Positions 51,683-59,166 of a stretch of 59,166 nt of DNA are shown one piece after another. Numbering within the stretch: position 1 is the stretch's first letter; every line of letters begins with the position of its first letter. The position numbers and the translations under genes are program-made. The notes under the pieces were generated by a model that saw only the letters and a list, made by a program, of their open reading frames with translations, was not told the DNA's origin and made no database searches. The stretch lies in NCBI GenBank assembly GCA_020829485.1, contig JAIVFU010000043.1, forward strand, positions 1 to 59,166. The letters are read 5' to 3'. The DNA comes from Nostoc sp. CHAB 5834 (GTDB lineage Bacteria; Cyanobacteriota; Cyanobacteriia; Cyanobacteriales; Nostocaceae).

Positions 51683-53140
51683 TTATCTAGTCGGCATAGT
51701 GATTTCCCAAATTCCTTGATTTCCACCATATTCGATAACATAAATTTTATTGCCGATAATCGCAGCGTCAATGGGATTAGTAAAACCTTCAACAATGCGG
51801 GTAGCGTTCAATTTATAGCTATTTCCTACTTTAGTTAAGTTTAAATGCAGTAGGTCTTGGCCGGAATCTTTAAAAGGGCCTGCTACTGTTTCGCCAGTAG
51901 GGTCGCCTGTTGTAAAACTCAGCATGAATCCATCTCTGTTGAATTCTGGACTAAGTAATCCTTGTGTATCAAAAACTAAGCCCAAAGGAGAACGGTGTGA
52001 CGTAAAACTGCTAAAAGGTTGCCCAAGAACACTAGCGTCTTTAACTTGGCCATCTACAGGATCACGGAATTTGTCTGCGTCCGGCCCCAAATTAGGAATT
52101 GGTTCAATCAAGTTTCCAGTAGGCCGAGCAGGAAAGGTTGGATCGTTACGAAAGTAGCCCCTTTGGACGGCGTTAAATTTGGGGCTTAACAAAAGGTCTT
52201 TGGCAGGATCATAATTGGGAAATTGTTGTGGGTTGTCTGTCCCGCCTATCCGCCAGGGAAAGCCGTAATTACCACCTCGACGGAGCCAATTTAATTCTTC
52301 TGACATGTCGCGATCGGGGCCATTTTCTGTGCCAAATAAATCCCCATTGGGTGCAAAGGCCATATCGAAAGTATTACGTATTCCTTCTGCAAAAATATAG
52401 CCAGCTGCCTTTAAAGTTGCGCGATCGTTTGCAAGAAAAAGATTTTTGCCATTAGTAGGAAGACGGAGTATACAGGCGGTTAATCCCACTTCACGAGTAT
52501 CAGGATATTGCCCATTAACAGACTGAACCTCACCGTGATCGGTACGAGAACCGCTATTCACATAAATAAAGTTACCATCCAGGCTAACAACCACGCCGTT
52601 GAAGCGATGGTCATAGGCTGTTCTGCTTTTGGGATAGCCTGCACTCTTAGCTAAGACAGACCAGACACGCTGTTCTGTACCCGACTTAATTTCACCTTTA
52701 ACAATAATTCCTTTGGTCTGGTTATTCACAAGGTCTGCATTGCCAACCAAATAAATTGTGCCGTTAGGGCCTATGGCCATACCTTGAGTCTCACCTAGAT
52801 TATGATTACTAGAGTCGTACACAAGTCTACTATTAGACAAGCCTAAATTAACTTGATAAATATCACCATTTTGTTTGAGGTAATAAAGGGTGTTGTTTCG
52901 TGGATCTTTTACAATCCGAACAGAAGGAGAAACCGATATGGTATTCGTAATATTACGAATCTGAATATCAGGACGCAGGGCTTTAGGTTCAGCATTTACT
53001 CCAGTAGTGCCATAATTTAATAGAACTATTGTAAATAACAGCGTTTTAGCGGCAACAAAGTAGCTTTTGAGAGCGAACTTACTGATAAATCTGTGTTGCT
53101 TTTGATTGGATGATTTAATGCTATTCATTATTGTGTTCAT
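51683..53140 (-). CDS. Exported glucose/sorbosone dehydrogenase-family protein
   Basis: A 485-residue beta-propeller of the PQQ-dependent soluble aldose dehydrogenase (GSDH) family, with an N-terminal export signal (about 25-50, SYFVAAKTLLFTIVLLNYGT ending in VNA). Typical segments are VVVSLDGNFIYVNSGSRTDH, EGIRNTFDMAFAPNGDLFGT, ENGPDRDMSEELNWLRRGGN and YGFPWRIGG. It would oxidise sugars in the periplasm if PQQ is available. Many cyanobacterial members may lack the cofactor, so activity is unproven. The YciI gene follows after 6 bp. Confidence 0.9.
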   Translation of the reverse strand: MNTIMNSIKSSNQKQHRFISKFALKSYFVAAKTLLFTIVLLNYGTTGVNAEPKALRPDIQIRNITNTISVSPSVRIVKDPRNNTLYYLKQNGDIYQVNLGLSNSRLVYDSSNHNLGETQGMAIGPNGTIYLVGNADLVNNQTKGIIVKGEIKSGTEQRVWSVLAKSAGYPKSRTAYDHRFNGVVVSLDGNFIYVNSGSRTDHGEVQSVNGQYPDTREVGLTACILRLPTNGKNLFLANDRATLKAAGYIFAEGIRNTFDMAFAPNGDLFGTENGPDRDMSEELNWLRRGGNYGFPWRIGGTDNPQQFPNYDPAKDLLLSPKFNAVQRGYFRNDPTFPARPTGNLIEPIPNLGPDADKFRDPVDGQVKDASVLGQPFSSFTSHRSPLGLVFDTQGLLSPEFNRDGFMLSFTTGDPTGETVAGPFKDSGQDLLHLNLTKVGNSYKLNATRIVEGFTNPIDAAIIGNKIYVIEYGGNQGIWEITMPTR

Positions 53141-53684
53141 AAAAATTCAGATGATTTTGTTGCTAAATCTTTTTGAGAAAGGAAACAATTTTAGACATTC
53201 TGGGATGAAATGAGTAATGGGTACTATAGGAATCCTATTTGATTTTTGAAATTATCTATGTGGGCGGGGAGTGGGGAGTAGGGAGTAGGGAATTAGGCTT
53301 TTCGATCTGTACGGAGCTTTTTCAGAAATCAAATATTAGTCCTATAGTACCGCAAGGCAAAAGTCAAAAGTCACGCATAATTGTATTTCAAGTGCTTGCA
53401 CCATCTGAAATAGCATGTTTATTTCCGCCGTGTTGTACTAGCTGATAAATCAATACAATTCAGTTAAGCATTTTTTTCTTCTCTCTGTGTTCTCTGCGCC
53501 TCTGTGGTTCGTCGTTAAAAAAAATGACTTTGATAAAGAGTTTTAGCCTTAACCCAAGCGTATTGGCTTATAAATAGCCTTTTGTTAGGGAAGGGGAACA
53601 CATGGCCGCGTCCCTTTAACTAACAATAGAAGTATCCTTACAATCAGCCTTATAATGCAGTACTTCTTGAAGTTGACAACGTTC
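53141..53684. other. Gene-free interval with two repeat elements
   Basis: Includes a G-rich array of GGGGAGT/AGGGAGT units (about 53265-53295), a partial AGTAC-type element right arm (about 53408-53440) and, directly after it, the element at 53451-53565. The first part must carry the promoter of the sugar dehydrogenase. Confidence 0.5.
53451..53565. mobile_element. CAATAC...GTATTG MITE-like element, copy 2
   Basis: CAATACAATTCAGTTAAG and TTAACCCAAGCGTATTG bound a 115-bp unit whose interior matches 43400-43503 (GCATTTTTTTCTTCTCTC, AAAGAGTTTTAGC). GCTGATAAAT (53441-53450) and GCTTATAAAT (53566-53575) flank it, a 10-bp duplication with one mismatch. Confidence 0.82.
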
Positions 53685-55028
53685 TTATGCCAAACTAACT
53701 TCTAGCGTATAAGGAGCAGGGTTACTATCACTAGAGCCAGAGAAAGTTCCGCCATCTTGGGGGAAGAAAGCATATTTACTCACTGAAATTGAGTAAGTTC
53801 CAGCACCCAATGAAGCGGTGATTAATGACCCAAACTCAAGGCCACTATCGTCGTCACTTTGCAATAAAGTCCCAGCATTGTTAAACAGTCCAATAACTGT
53901 ATCATCAGTTGTCGCCGTCTTGATAGTGACAGTGCCTGGATTTGCTAGAGAAAATCTAAAAAAGTCGAAATCGGGATTGTCCCCCGGTTGAACTGTGACT
54001 AACTCACCTGAGTGATTAACGTCTGAGCCTAATGATAAAGAACCCAATACTTCAGCACTGGCTAGTGTATTATTTGTAGCTTGTCCAGCATTTTCCTGCT
54101 CAAAGAAAAGGAAATCGTCACTATCAAGTTTGAGGTTTACTACCCCCTGCACAATACCAATAATCTCATCTGGCTCTGCTCCAGATTTGTCTAAAAATAT
54201 TTGTGTATTTGCTCCAACAGATTGCAAGCGGTAGTTTAGTTGAGAGCCTTGGAGTTGTATTTGATCTTCACTAAGGTTGAAGTCAGTAATAGTAGCCAAG
54301 TCCCCAAAGCCAGCATTCGTAGTGTTTTGATCGTCGTAGTAGACATTTATCGCGTCCCCAAGGACAAATCTATCTACCCCAACGCCCCCAGTTAATGTAT
54401 CAGTCTCCCCTAATCCAGGTGTAAGGGGACTGCCAGGAAAAACACCGATGAGGATGTCGTTTCCAGACCCCCCATTGAGTACGTCATTGCCGGGCCCGCC
54501 CTGTAGACTATCATTGCCTTCGTCACCATTGAGGGTATCATTGCCCAAATTACCATCTAGCGTGTCATCGCCTGCTCTCCCATTCAGAGTGTTGTTAGCA
54601 GTATTACCAAATACTATGTTATTAAGAGTGTTACCTGTCCCATTAATGGCGCTACCTTCTCTGAGCCTCAGGTTCTCTAGATTGGCACCCAGTCGGTAGG
54701 GGACAGCAGACCGGACGGTATCTATGCCTGAATTTCTAGCCTCGGTAATTGTGTCGGTAGCGCTGTCAATGACGTAAGTATCGTCGCCTAGTCCCCCATC
54801 TAAGGTGTCAGTACCCAAGCCACCATCAAGTGTGTCATTGCCAAGTCCACCGATTAAACTGTCGTTTCCCGTCCCGCCAAATAGATTATCATTACCATCT
54901 ATACCATTGAGGATATCGTTCCCAGACAAACTATTGGCATTACCACCATTAGCCCAACCATATATCGTATCATCTCCCAAAGTCCCATTTCTGGTGTCAG
55001 GAGCTATAGTGCCGAAAATAACTGCCAT
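53685..55028 (-). CDS. RTX calcium-binding repeat protein with a pre-peptidase C-type domain
   Basis: A 447-residue protein. Residues about 35-95 and 145-200 are glycine-rich RTX nonapeptide repeats (GGxGNDxLx, such as GGTGNDSLIGGLGNDTLDGG), which bind calcium in a beta-roll. A DRFVLGDA segment with ITDFNLSEDQIQL follows, common after such rolls. The C-terminal 120 residues (SGELVTVQPGDNPDFDFFRF, GTYSISVSKY) look like a bacterial pre-peptidase C-terminal domain. It has no Sec signal, so type I secretion is likely, as usual for RTX proteins. It may be a surface or matrix protein. No transporter genes are adjacent. Confidence 0.88.
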   Translation of the reverse strand: MAVIFGTIAPDTRNGTLGDDTIYGWANGGNANSLSGNDILNGIDGNDNLFGGTGNDSLIGGLGNDTLDGGLGTDTLDGGLGDDTYVIDSATDTITEARNSGIDTVRSAVPYRLGANLENLRLREGSAINGTGNTLNNIVFGNTANNTLNGRAGDDTLDGNLGNDTLNGDEGNDSLQGGPGNDVLNGGSGNDILIGVFPGSPLTPGLGETDTLTGGVGVDRFVLGDAINVYYDDQNTTNAGFGDLATITDFNLSEDQIQLQGSQLNYRLQSVGANTQIFLDKSGAEPDEIIGIVQGVVNLKLDSDDFLFFEQENAGQATNNTLASAEVLGSLSLGSDVNHSGELVTVQPGDNPDFDFFRFSLANPGTVTIKTATTDDTVIGLFNNAGTLLQSDDDSGLEFGSLITASLGAGTYSISVSKYAFFPQDGGTFSGSSDSNPAPYTLEVSLA

Positions 55029-55994
55029 ATTATTTTTCCTGAATTTATAACTAATGCCTAACTTCGGCCTCAGTCACAGAACTTTTTATAAGCTCAATGT
55101 AGATTACTTAAAACTGTAGGTTCAAATACAGATGTTTTTTAACCGGGGTTGCATATTTGCGGGATGATTTTACTATTTTTGTGAGATGGGCAACATGAGC
55201 GTCCCTTGTATTTCCGGGCGGGCAGGATGCCCACCCCACAAGAATCATCCCTTAATTCAGCAACGCCTTTTAACCTAATTAATACCAATATTACTTAGAT
55301 AATATCAATTATTGATTTGGTTAGTTGATTACGCAAATGGTAAGTAATTGGGTCAAAATTTATTTTGATTGATTATTTTTCAATTGCCTGTAATTACTTA
55401 ATTAACATGAAACCAAAATTACGTCAACTTATTTACTAAATCTTAAAAATGTAATCTTTTGGATTTCTAATATTGTTAAACATGTGTATTAATTTTAATT
55501 AAGTATTCTTAAACCATACTGTTTTTTTAAAAGAAGTTGCGAGATATTTTAGATAAACTCAATATTATTGTTAAGTTAGGTTTCAATATCATTTTTATTT
55601 TGTAAAATCAATATTTTTCTATTAAAGAAATACATTTTAAGATATATAAGTTAAATTTATATATAGCGGTTCCTGTTCTGGTGAAGTACACAAGGGCGCT
55701 TCGGGATACCTACCACACAAGAGCTTTACTGCTTTAATCTGTACCTCACTCGATAGGGAACCGCTATATTATCAATAAAGTTTTTGAGCTTAATAACACT
55801 TAAGCTTTACCTAAATTTTATATGCTTCCTTTAAGTATTAAAGCTTATTCTGACAAGGAATGCCCCAAAACCCATCGTGCTAAATTCAAGCTTAATGAAC
55901 CTAATTAACTCAGCAGTGCCGGATGTACACCGCGAAGGAGTTTAAGCTCCAAAGAATGAATCTAAACGCCAAAATTACTTTTTTTGTGAATTAA
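55029..55994. other. Gene-free AT-rich interval of about 970 bp
   Basis: Holds a palindromic fragment like the core of the TAAGCTG elements (GGGCGGGCAGGATGCCCACC, about 55218), an end fragment of the 111-bp family (TTCAGCAACGCC at about 55256), and the foldback element at 55671-55769. No gene was seen. Confidence 0.5.
55671..55769. mobile_element. ATATAGCGGTTCC foldback element
   Basis: ATATAGCGGTTCC (55671-55683) and GGAACCGCTATAT (55757-55769) are perfect 13-bp inverted ends of a 99-bp non-coding unit. The flanks are too AT-rich to read a target duplication with confidence. Confidence 0.7.
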
Positions 55995-56801
55995 TTAATG
56001 GTGTCTTGAAGCGTCAGGCATAATTGCCTCCTGAAGATTTACGCCGCTGAGGTTAGCTCCTCTAATGTCGGCTCCTCTAAGGTTAGCTTCTCTAAGATTC
56101 GCGCCTGCTAAATTCGCGCCTCTGAGGTTAGTCCAACTCAAGTCAGCTTGACTCAAATCAGCTTCACTTAAGTTAGCCTGCAATAGGTAAGCACCACTGA
56201 GGTGAGCCTTGTTTAGATTAGCTTTGTATAGCTCAGTTTTGTAAAGATAAGCCCCCAATATTTCTGCCTCGTACAAACTTGCTTCGCTGAGGTCAGCCGC
56301 AATCAAGTTAGCTTCAATTAGGTTGGCAAAAGAGAGATTAGTCCGCATTAGCTTCGTTGCACCTAAATCGGCATCTTTCAAGTTAGCGCCTCTTAAGTCG
56401 GTTCCAATAAGATTAGCATGAGCGATCGCAGCGCCTCTAAGATTCGCCTCACTCAAGTCTGCTCCAATAAAATTAGCATGACTCAAATCTGCCTGTGTAA
56501 GTATAGCACCACTCAAGTTAGCAACAGTCAAGTTAGCATCACTCAAGTTAGCTTCAACGAGGAAGGCTTTATAGAGGTTGGCACTACTGAGGTCAGCACC
56601 ACTGAGGTTTGCTCGCACGAGTAAAGCATTACTCAAATCCACCTTGCTCAAATTTACCCCCTGGAGATTTGCGCCTCTGAGGTTATCCCCTTGCAGGTTT
56701 GCGGCGCTGAGGTCTGGTTCAATCTGAGGATTTTTCTTTCTCCACTCAATCCATGTAACTGCACCTGCTTTGAGTAAAGCTAGATGCTCTCGATTTGCCA
56801 T
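55995..56801 (-). CDS. Pentapeptide-repeat protein
   Basis: A 268-residue protein. From about residue 33 onward it is nearly all A(D/N)Lxx pentapeptides (SAANLQGDNLRGANLQGVNL and so on), about 45 units, predicted to fold as a right-handed quadrilateral beta-helix. The N-terminal 30 residues (HLALLKAGAVTWIEWRKKNP) are a short conserved cap seen in many cyanobacterial members. There is no signal peptide or membrane span, so it is probably cytosolic. It starts 10 bp after the ccmP stop codon, so co-transcription with the shell protein is likely, although no pentapeptide function in carboxysomes is established. Confidence 0.95.
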   Translation of the reverse strand: MANREHLALLKAGAVTWIEWRKKNPQIEPDLSAANLQGDNLRGANLQGVNLSKVDLSNALLVRANLSGADLSSANLYKAFLVEANLSDANLTVANLSGAILTQADLSHANFIGADLSEANLRGAAIAHANLIGTDLRGANLKDADLGATKLMRTNLSFANLIEANLIAADLSEASLYEAEILGAYLYKTELYKANLNKAHLSGAYLLQANLSEADLSQADLSWTNLRGANLAGANLREANLRGADIRGANLSGVNLQEAIMPDASRHH

Positions 56802-56811
56802 GTTCTTTCCT

Positions 56812-57453
56812 TTACTCCTGACGCATACCCAGAGGATTTGCCCGACCTGCTACACTTTCTATTGCCGTTAATGCTCCCGCCGCACCTGCTAGAATATCTC
56901 TTTCATGTCCACCTAAGTAAAGCCGTCCAAAACTACCTACAGCTTGAACCTCAAGGATGTTAATCGATGCCGCTTTCTCAGCTTCATTCGCAGCCAGTGC
57001 GGCGTAAGCAGCAGGTTCCACTTCTAATACATACAGCGTTTGCCCTGCTAGTAATAGCTGTCCCCTTCGTGTGCGATTAATAAGTTGTGTTTGGTAAGCA
57101 TCGATGTTGCGGATAATTTGGCTAGAAACAACACGCGGTTTGAGACATTCGTCTTTTCGGACTCCTAATGTAGCCAAAATTGCTTGACCAGCAGCTCGCG
57201 TTTCACCTTGGGAGCTAGAATGAACTTCTAATAGTCCATACAGTCGTTCAACTACCTGTACTCCCGGACGGACGGAGGCAGCTTTGAGGGCTACATCCGT
57301 AATTTTATTAATTTCGATACCAGGAGAGATTTCAATCCACAGTGATGTATCCCCTGGTAATGGTAAGAAGCCTTGAGCTACTGTTCCCATATATGCTGCA
57401 TGTTGAGGTTGCAGGCTGTCGAGAAATACGAAACTGCGTAATTCTATTCCCAA
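56812..57453 (-). CDS. ccmP: Carboxysome shell protein CcmP (tandem BMC, BMC-T)
   Basis: A 213-residue protein with two BMC domains. It forms trimers that stack into a double-layered shell tile with a gated pore thought to pass larger metabolites. It begins [20 protein letters not shown], followed by [20 protein letters not shown]; the second domain has [20 protein letters not shown] and [20 protein letters not shown]. These closely match known beta-cyanobacterial CcmP. As in other cyanobacteria it lies away from the main ccm operon, at a satellite site. The pentapeptide gene follows after 10 bp. Confidence 0.95.
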   Translation of the reverse strand: MGIELRSFVFLDSLQPQHAAYMGTVAQGFLPLPGDTSLWIEISPGIEINKITDVALKAASVRPGVQVVERLYGLLEVHSSSQGETRAAGQAILATLGVRKDECLKPRVVSSQIIRNIDAYQTQLINRTRRGQLLLAGQTLYVLEVEPAAYAALAANEAEKAASINILEVQAVGSFGRLYLGGHERDILAGAAGALTAIESVAGRANPLGMRQE

Positions 57454-58060
57454 GATTTTGCTCTCCAGTCATAAGGGTAAAAGTTATCTATTGCAAGATA
57501 TGAGCGCCTAACTTCTGGCATTTTTGCCACAAGTGAAGCATGGAAAAACACAAAGTAGAAAATTTTGCTGTCGATAAATCTTACGCCTCAGAAGTCTTCT
57601 GGCAGTTAAAACCGCCTTGATAATTGTACAAGCTTTACTACACTCCCTCTCCTTAGTAAAGAGAGGGACAGGTTTTACGTAGTAAAACCAGAGTGAGGTA
57701 TCTCAAAAGCTGCGCGATAAATCTTAAATGGCCTCGCTAAAGACTTGTATGTACACCGTAGCCTTTTAGGAGAGAGGCTTTAAGGCTTACTCCCTAACGC
57801 TACAAGGCTTGGGGCTGTTCTTGTTAGGTCTGTATTCCATGCAATTGAGAACTGCTATATGTTATACCAATTCACGAAAATCCTGATACATATAGATTTC
57901 TCGTAGAGGCATTGCCATGCCCCAAAAGAGCGTATTTGTATCATTATTAAAGTGAAATGGTTTTGCAAAAAAATCTTTTAAAGAATCCGAAAAGCAGCAA
58001 CTTTGGTTTGTAGATGTCTAGTATACACCTACCACAATGAGATGCACTCATTACTAAGTT
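57454..58060. other. Gene-free interval with foldback repeats
   Basis: Contains a CCCTCTC/GAGAGGG hairpin followed by GGTTTTACGTAGTAAAACC (about 57645-57690) and the repeat at 57867-57960. The ccmP promoter should lie in the first 150 bp. Confidence 0.5.
57867..57960. repeat. CCAATTCAC...GTGAAATGG inverted-repeat element
   Basis: Its ends, CCAATTCACGAAAATCCTG then ATAC, and GTATCATTATTAAAGTGAAA then TGG, are imperfect inverted repeats over 23 bp (about 17 matches). The right half recurs at 2889-2941. Confidence 0.6.
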
Positions 58061-58960
58061 ATGGTAAATGCCAATTTAAAACTGAGATTCAAGCCCGTTT
58101 CTCACAGTTGGGTTGCTCTGCATCCACAACCTAAAGGAGTAATTCAATTTATTGCAGGGGCTTTCTTTGGTACATTTGGCCCCATGATTTTTTATCGATA
58201 TCTGCTTCAATGCTTATATGAGCAGGGATATACGATTATTCTTCTGCCGTTTAATTTCACTTTTAATCATTATGTAGAAGCTGGTTTTCTGATGAGAGAG
58301 CAGTATGAAATTTTGCCAGAAATTGTTAGAATGTCAAGTGTTGCAGGATATGATTATGAAGCTTATCTAGATGATAAAAACTTTTCTTGGATTGGACATA
58401 GCCTTGGCTGTAAATATATCTCCTTGTTAGAAGGGTTTACTGCTTTACCTTCAGAGCCTCAAGATAGGGAAAAGTTTATTCGTAATCTGCTATCTTATAC
58501 TTCGGATGAGTCACAGATAAAAAGTGTGATTGCAGACATTAATATTATTTTTGAGGAACTTAAACGAAAAATTGTAGAAGATCGAAAACTAATTTACAGT
58601 TACGTGGGGCGCGAAATCAAAATTAACAGTCTCTTTATTAAAGGGCAGGTTTCTGTACTATTAGCACCTGCTATTGCTGACACAGGGAGCGCAATTCGTC
58701 CTCAATTTTTAGCTGATATCATTGATAATCTTGGTTGGGGTGTGAAACCAACCGTTGAAGAAACCCGGAACTTAATCAAGGATAGTGGGCTATTTAATAT
58801 CATGGGTTTAGTTTGTTTTCAGTCTGATAATATTGCTAAATTAACCTGTGAATGGTTTAATAATGTTCTGAAAAAACCACCTCAAGGATTTATGAAATCT
58901 TTAAAGGGCGGACATTTAAAACCTTTAAGTAAGTCGGCAGGAAAAATCATAACTATGTAA
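58061..58960 (+). CDS. DUF1350 family alpha/beta-hydrolase-like protein
   Basis: A 299-residue protein of the DUF1350 family, found in cyanobacteria and plastids. It has GVIQFIAGAFFGTFGPMIFY near residue 30 and an alpha/beta-hydrolase nucleophile elbow SWIGHSLGCKYISLLEG (Ser about 114). VLLAPAIADTGSAIRP and the terminal GGHLKP could supply the other catalytic residues. The substrate is unknown. It is alone, with an IS630-type transposase fragment ending 8 bp beyond its stop codon on the opposite strand. Confidence 0.88.
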   Translation: MVNANLKLRFKPVSHSWVALHPQPKGVIQFIAGAFFGTFGPMIFYRYLLQCLYEQGYTIILLPFNFTFNHYVEAGFLMREQYEILPEIVRMSSVAGYDYEAYLDDKNFSWIGHSLGCKYISLLEGFTALPSEPQDREKFIRNLLSYTSDESQIKSVIADINIIFEELKRKIVEDRKLIYSYVGREIKINSLFIKGQVSVLLAPAIADTGSAIRPQFLADIIDNLGWGVKPTVEETRNLIKDSGLFNIMGLVCFQSDNIAKLTCEWFNNVLKKPPQGFMKSLKGGHLKPLSKSAGKIITM

Positions 58961-58967
58961 CGAAAAG

Positions 58968-59166
58968 TTAACCAGAACTGTTAGAGCTAAATTTAATACG
59001 TTGTGTACTGTAGTTTCCTTTTTCCCCTCTAGCTTGAACACCACCAATCACGGCATAGGCAAGTTCTAACTCGTCGTCAAACATTTTTCCTGCTAGTTCA
59101 TCTTTTTTCAGGTGTTGCCATTCCAATTCAATCGGATTCATTTCCGAGCAATATTTCGGCAAAAAG
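58968..59166 (-). CDS. IS630-family transposase, C-terminal part, cut by window edge
   Basis: The minus-strand frame reads LPKYCSEMNPIELEWQHLKK. This is the end of the DDE catalytic domain in IS630/Tc1-type transposases, where the last acidic residue is the Glu of NPIE. It continues through DELAGKMFDDELELAYAVI to a stop at 58968. The frame is still open at the window edge, so the start lies beyond 59166. The right end of the IS must fall between about 58930 and 58968, very close to the DUF1350 stop codon. Confidence 0.88.
   Translation of the reverse strand, partial: FLPKYCSEMNPIELEWQHLKKDELAGKMFDDELELAYAVIGGVQARGEKGNYSTQRIKFSSNSSG

Noticed and set aside
54448..55050. Long plus-strand frames opposite the RTX gene
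   Set aside because: They are shadows of the glycine- and aspartate-rich repeats; no independent signals.

Overview
The window is chromosomal DNA of a filamentous, probably heterocyst-forming cyanobacterium close to Nostoc/Anabaena. The evidence is the C-terminal half of DnaE carrying the cyanobacterial split intein, an adenylate cyclase with the CyaB1 domain order and length, the carboxysome shell protein CcmP, a mycosporine (sunscreen) cluster, very many GCGATCGC (HIP1) octamers, and heptanucleotide tandem arrays (STRR). No rRNA, tRNA or CRISPR array was found. One SRP RNA gene is present.

Layout. 1-130: right end of an IS200/IS605-type element (last TnpB codons plus the guide-RNA-type hairpin). 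276-9978: trmFO, a fasciclin protein, murF, a TerB-like protein, a 45-residue membrane protein, a histone-deacetylase-fold hydrolase and a large FHA-PAS-GAF-GGDEF-EAL protein. 10435-14520: a two-partner-secretion outer-membrane transporter and a SWIM zinc-finger protein. 14969-20930: lpdA, trpC and trpB, with a DUF5340 protein, a Pmp3-like membrane peptide and a SUI1/eIF1-like protein between them. 21829-25569: two CAP/SCP secreted proteins, an RNase D-like exonuclease and a rhodanese that lacks its cysteine and has an LEA-like tail. 26673-32919: an OmpR regulator next to a wrecked histidine kinase, a PD-(D/E)XK-like protein, dnaE-C, an SGNH hydrolase and a PatA-type response regulator. 34375-34866: a membrane-protein gene with an in-frame TGA. 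36805-43150: the mycosporine cluster mysA-mysB-mysD-mysC1-mysC2. 43552-49462: cyaB1 and the cytochrome c maturation pair ccdA-ccs1. 49787-57453, all on the minus strand: queF, a Cys-rich protein, a phasin-like protein, SRP RNA, a YciI protein, a sugar dehydrogenase, an RTX/pre-peptidase protein, a pentapeptide-repeat protein and ccmP. The window ends with a DUF1350 protein and the C-terminus of an IS630-type transposase.

The mys genes form one pathway: MysA and MysB make 4-deoxygadusol, MysC adds glycine, and the D-Ala-D-Ala-ligase-like MysD adds a second amino acid. Here mysC is duplicated in tandem, a third degraded piece of mysC lies between the copies, and a 73-bp repeat occurs in the same orientation on both sides of the cluster.

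The second theme is intergenic DNA. It is crowded with short non-coding inverted-repeat elements (MITE-like) of at least eight kinds. Several have target-site duplications readable by eye (3, 8-9, 10 or 11 bp), two are nested inside another element, and one kind carries variable heptanucleotide arrays. They sit next to, or have cut, several decayed genes: histidine kinase, receiver domain and membrane protein.
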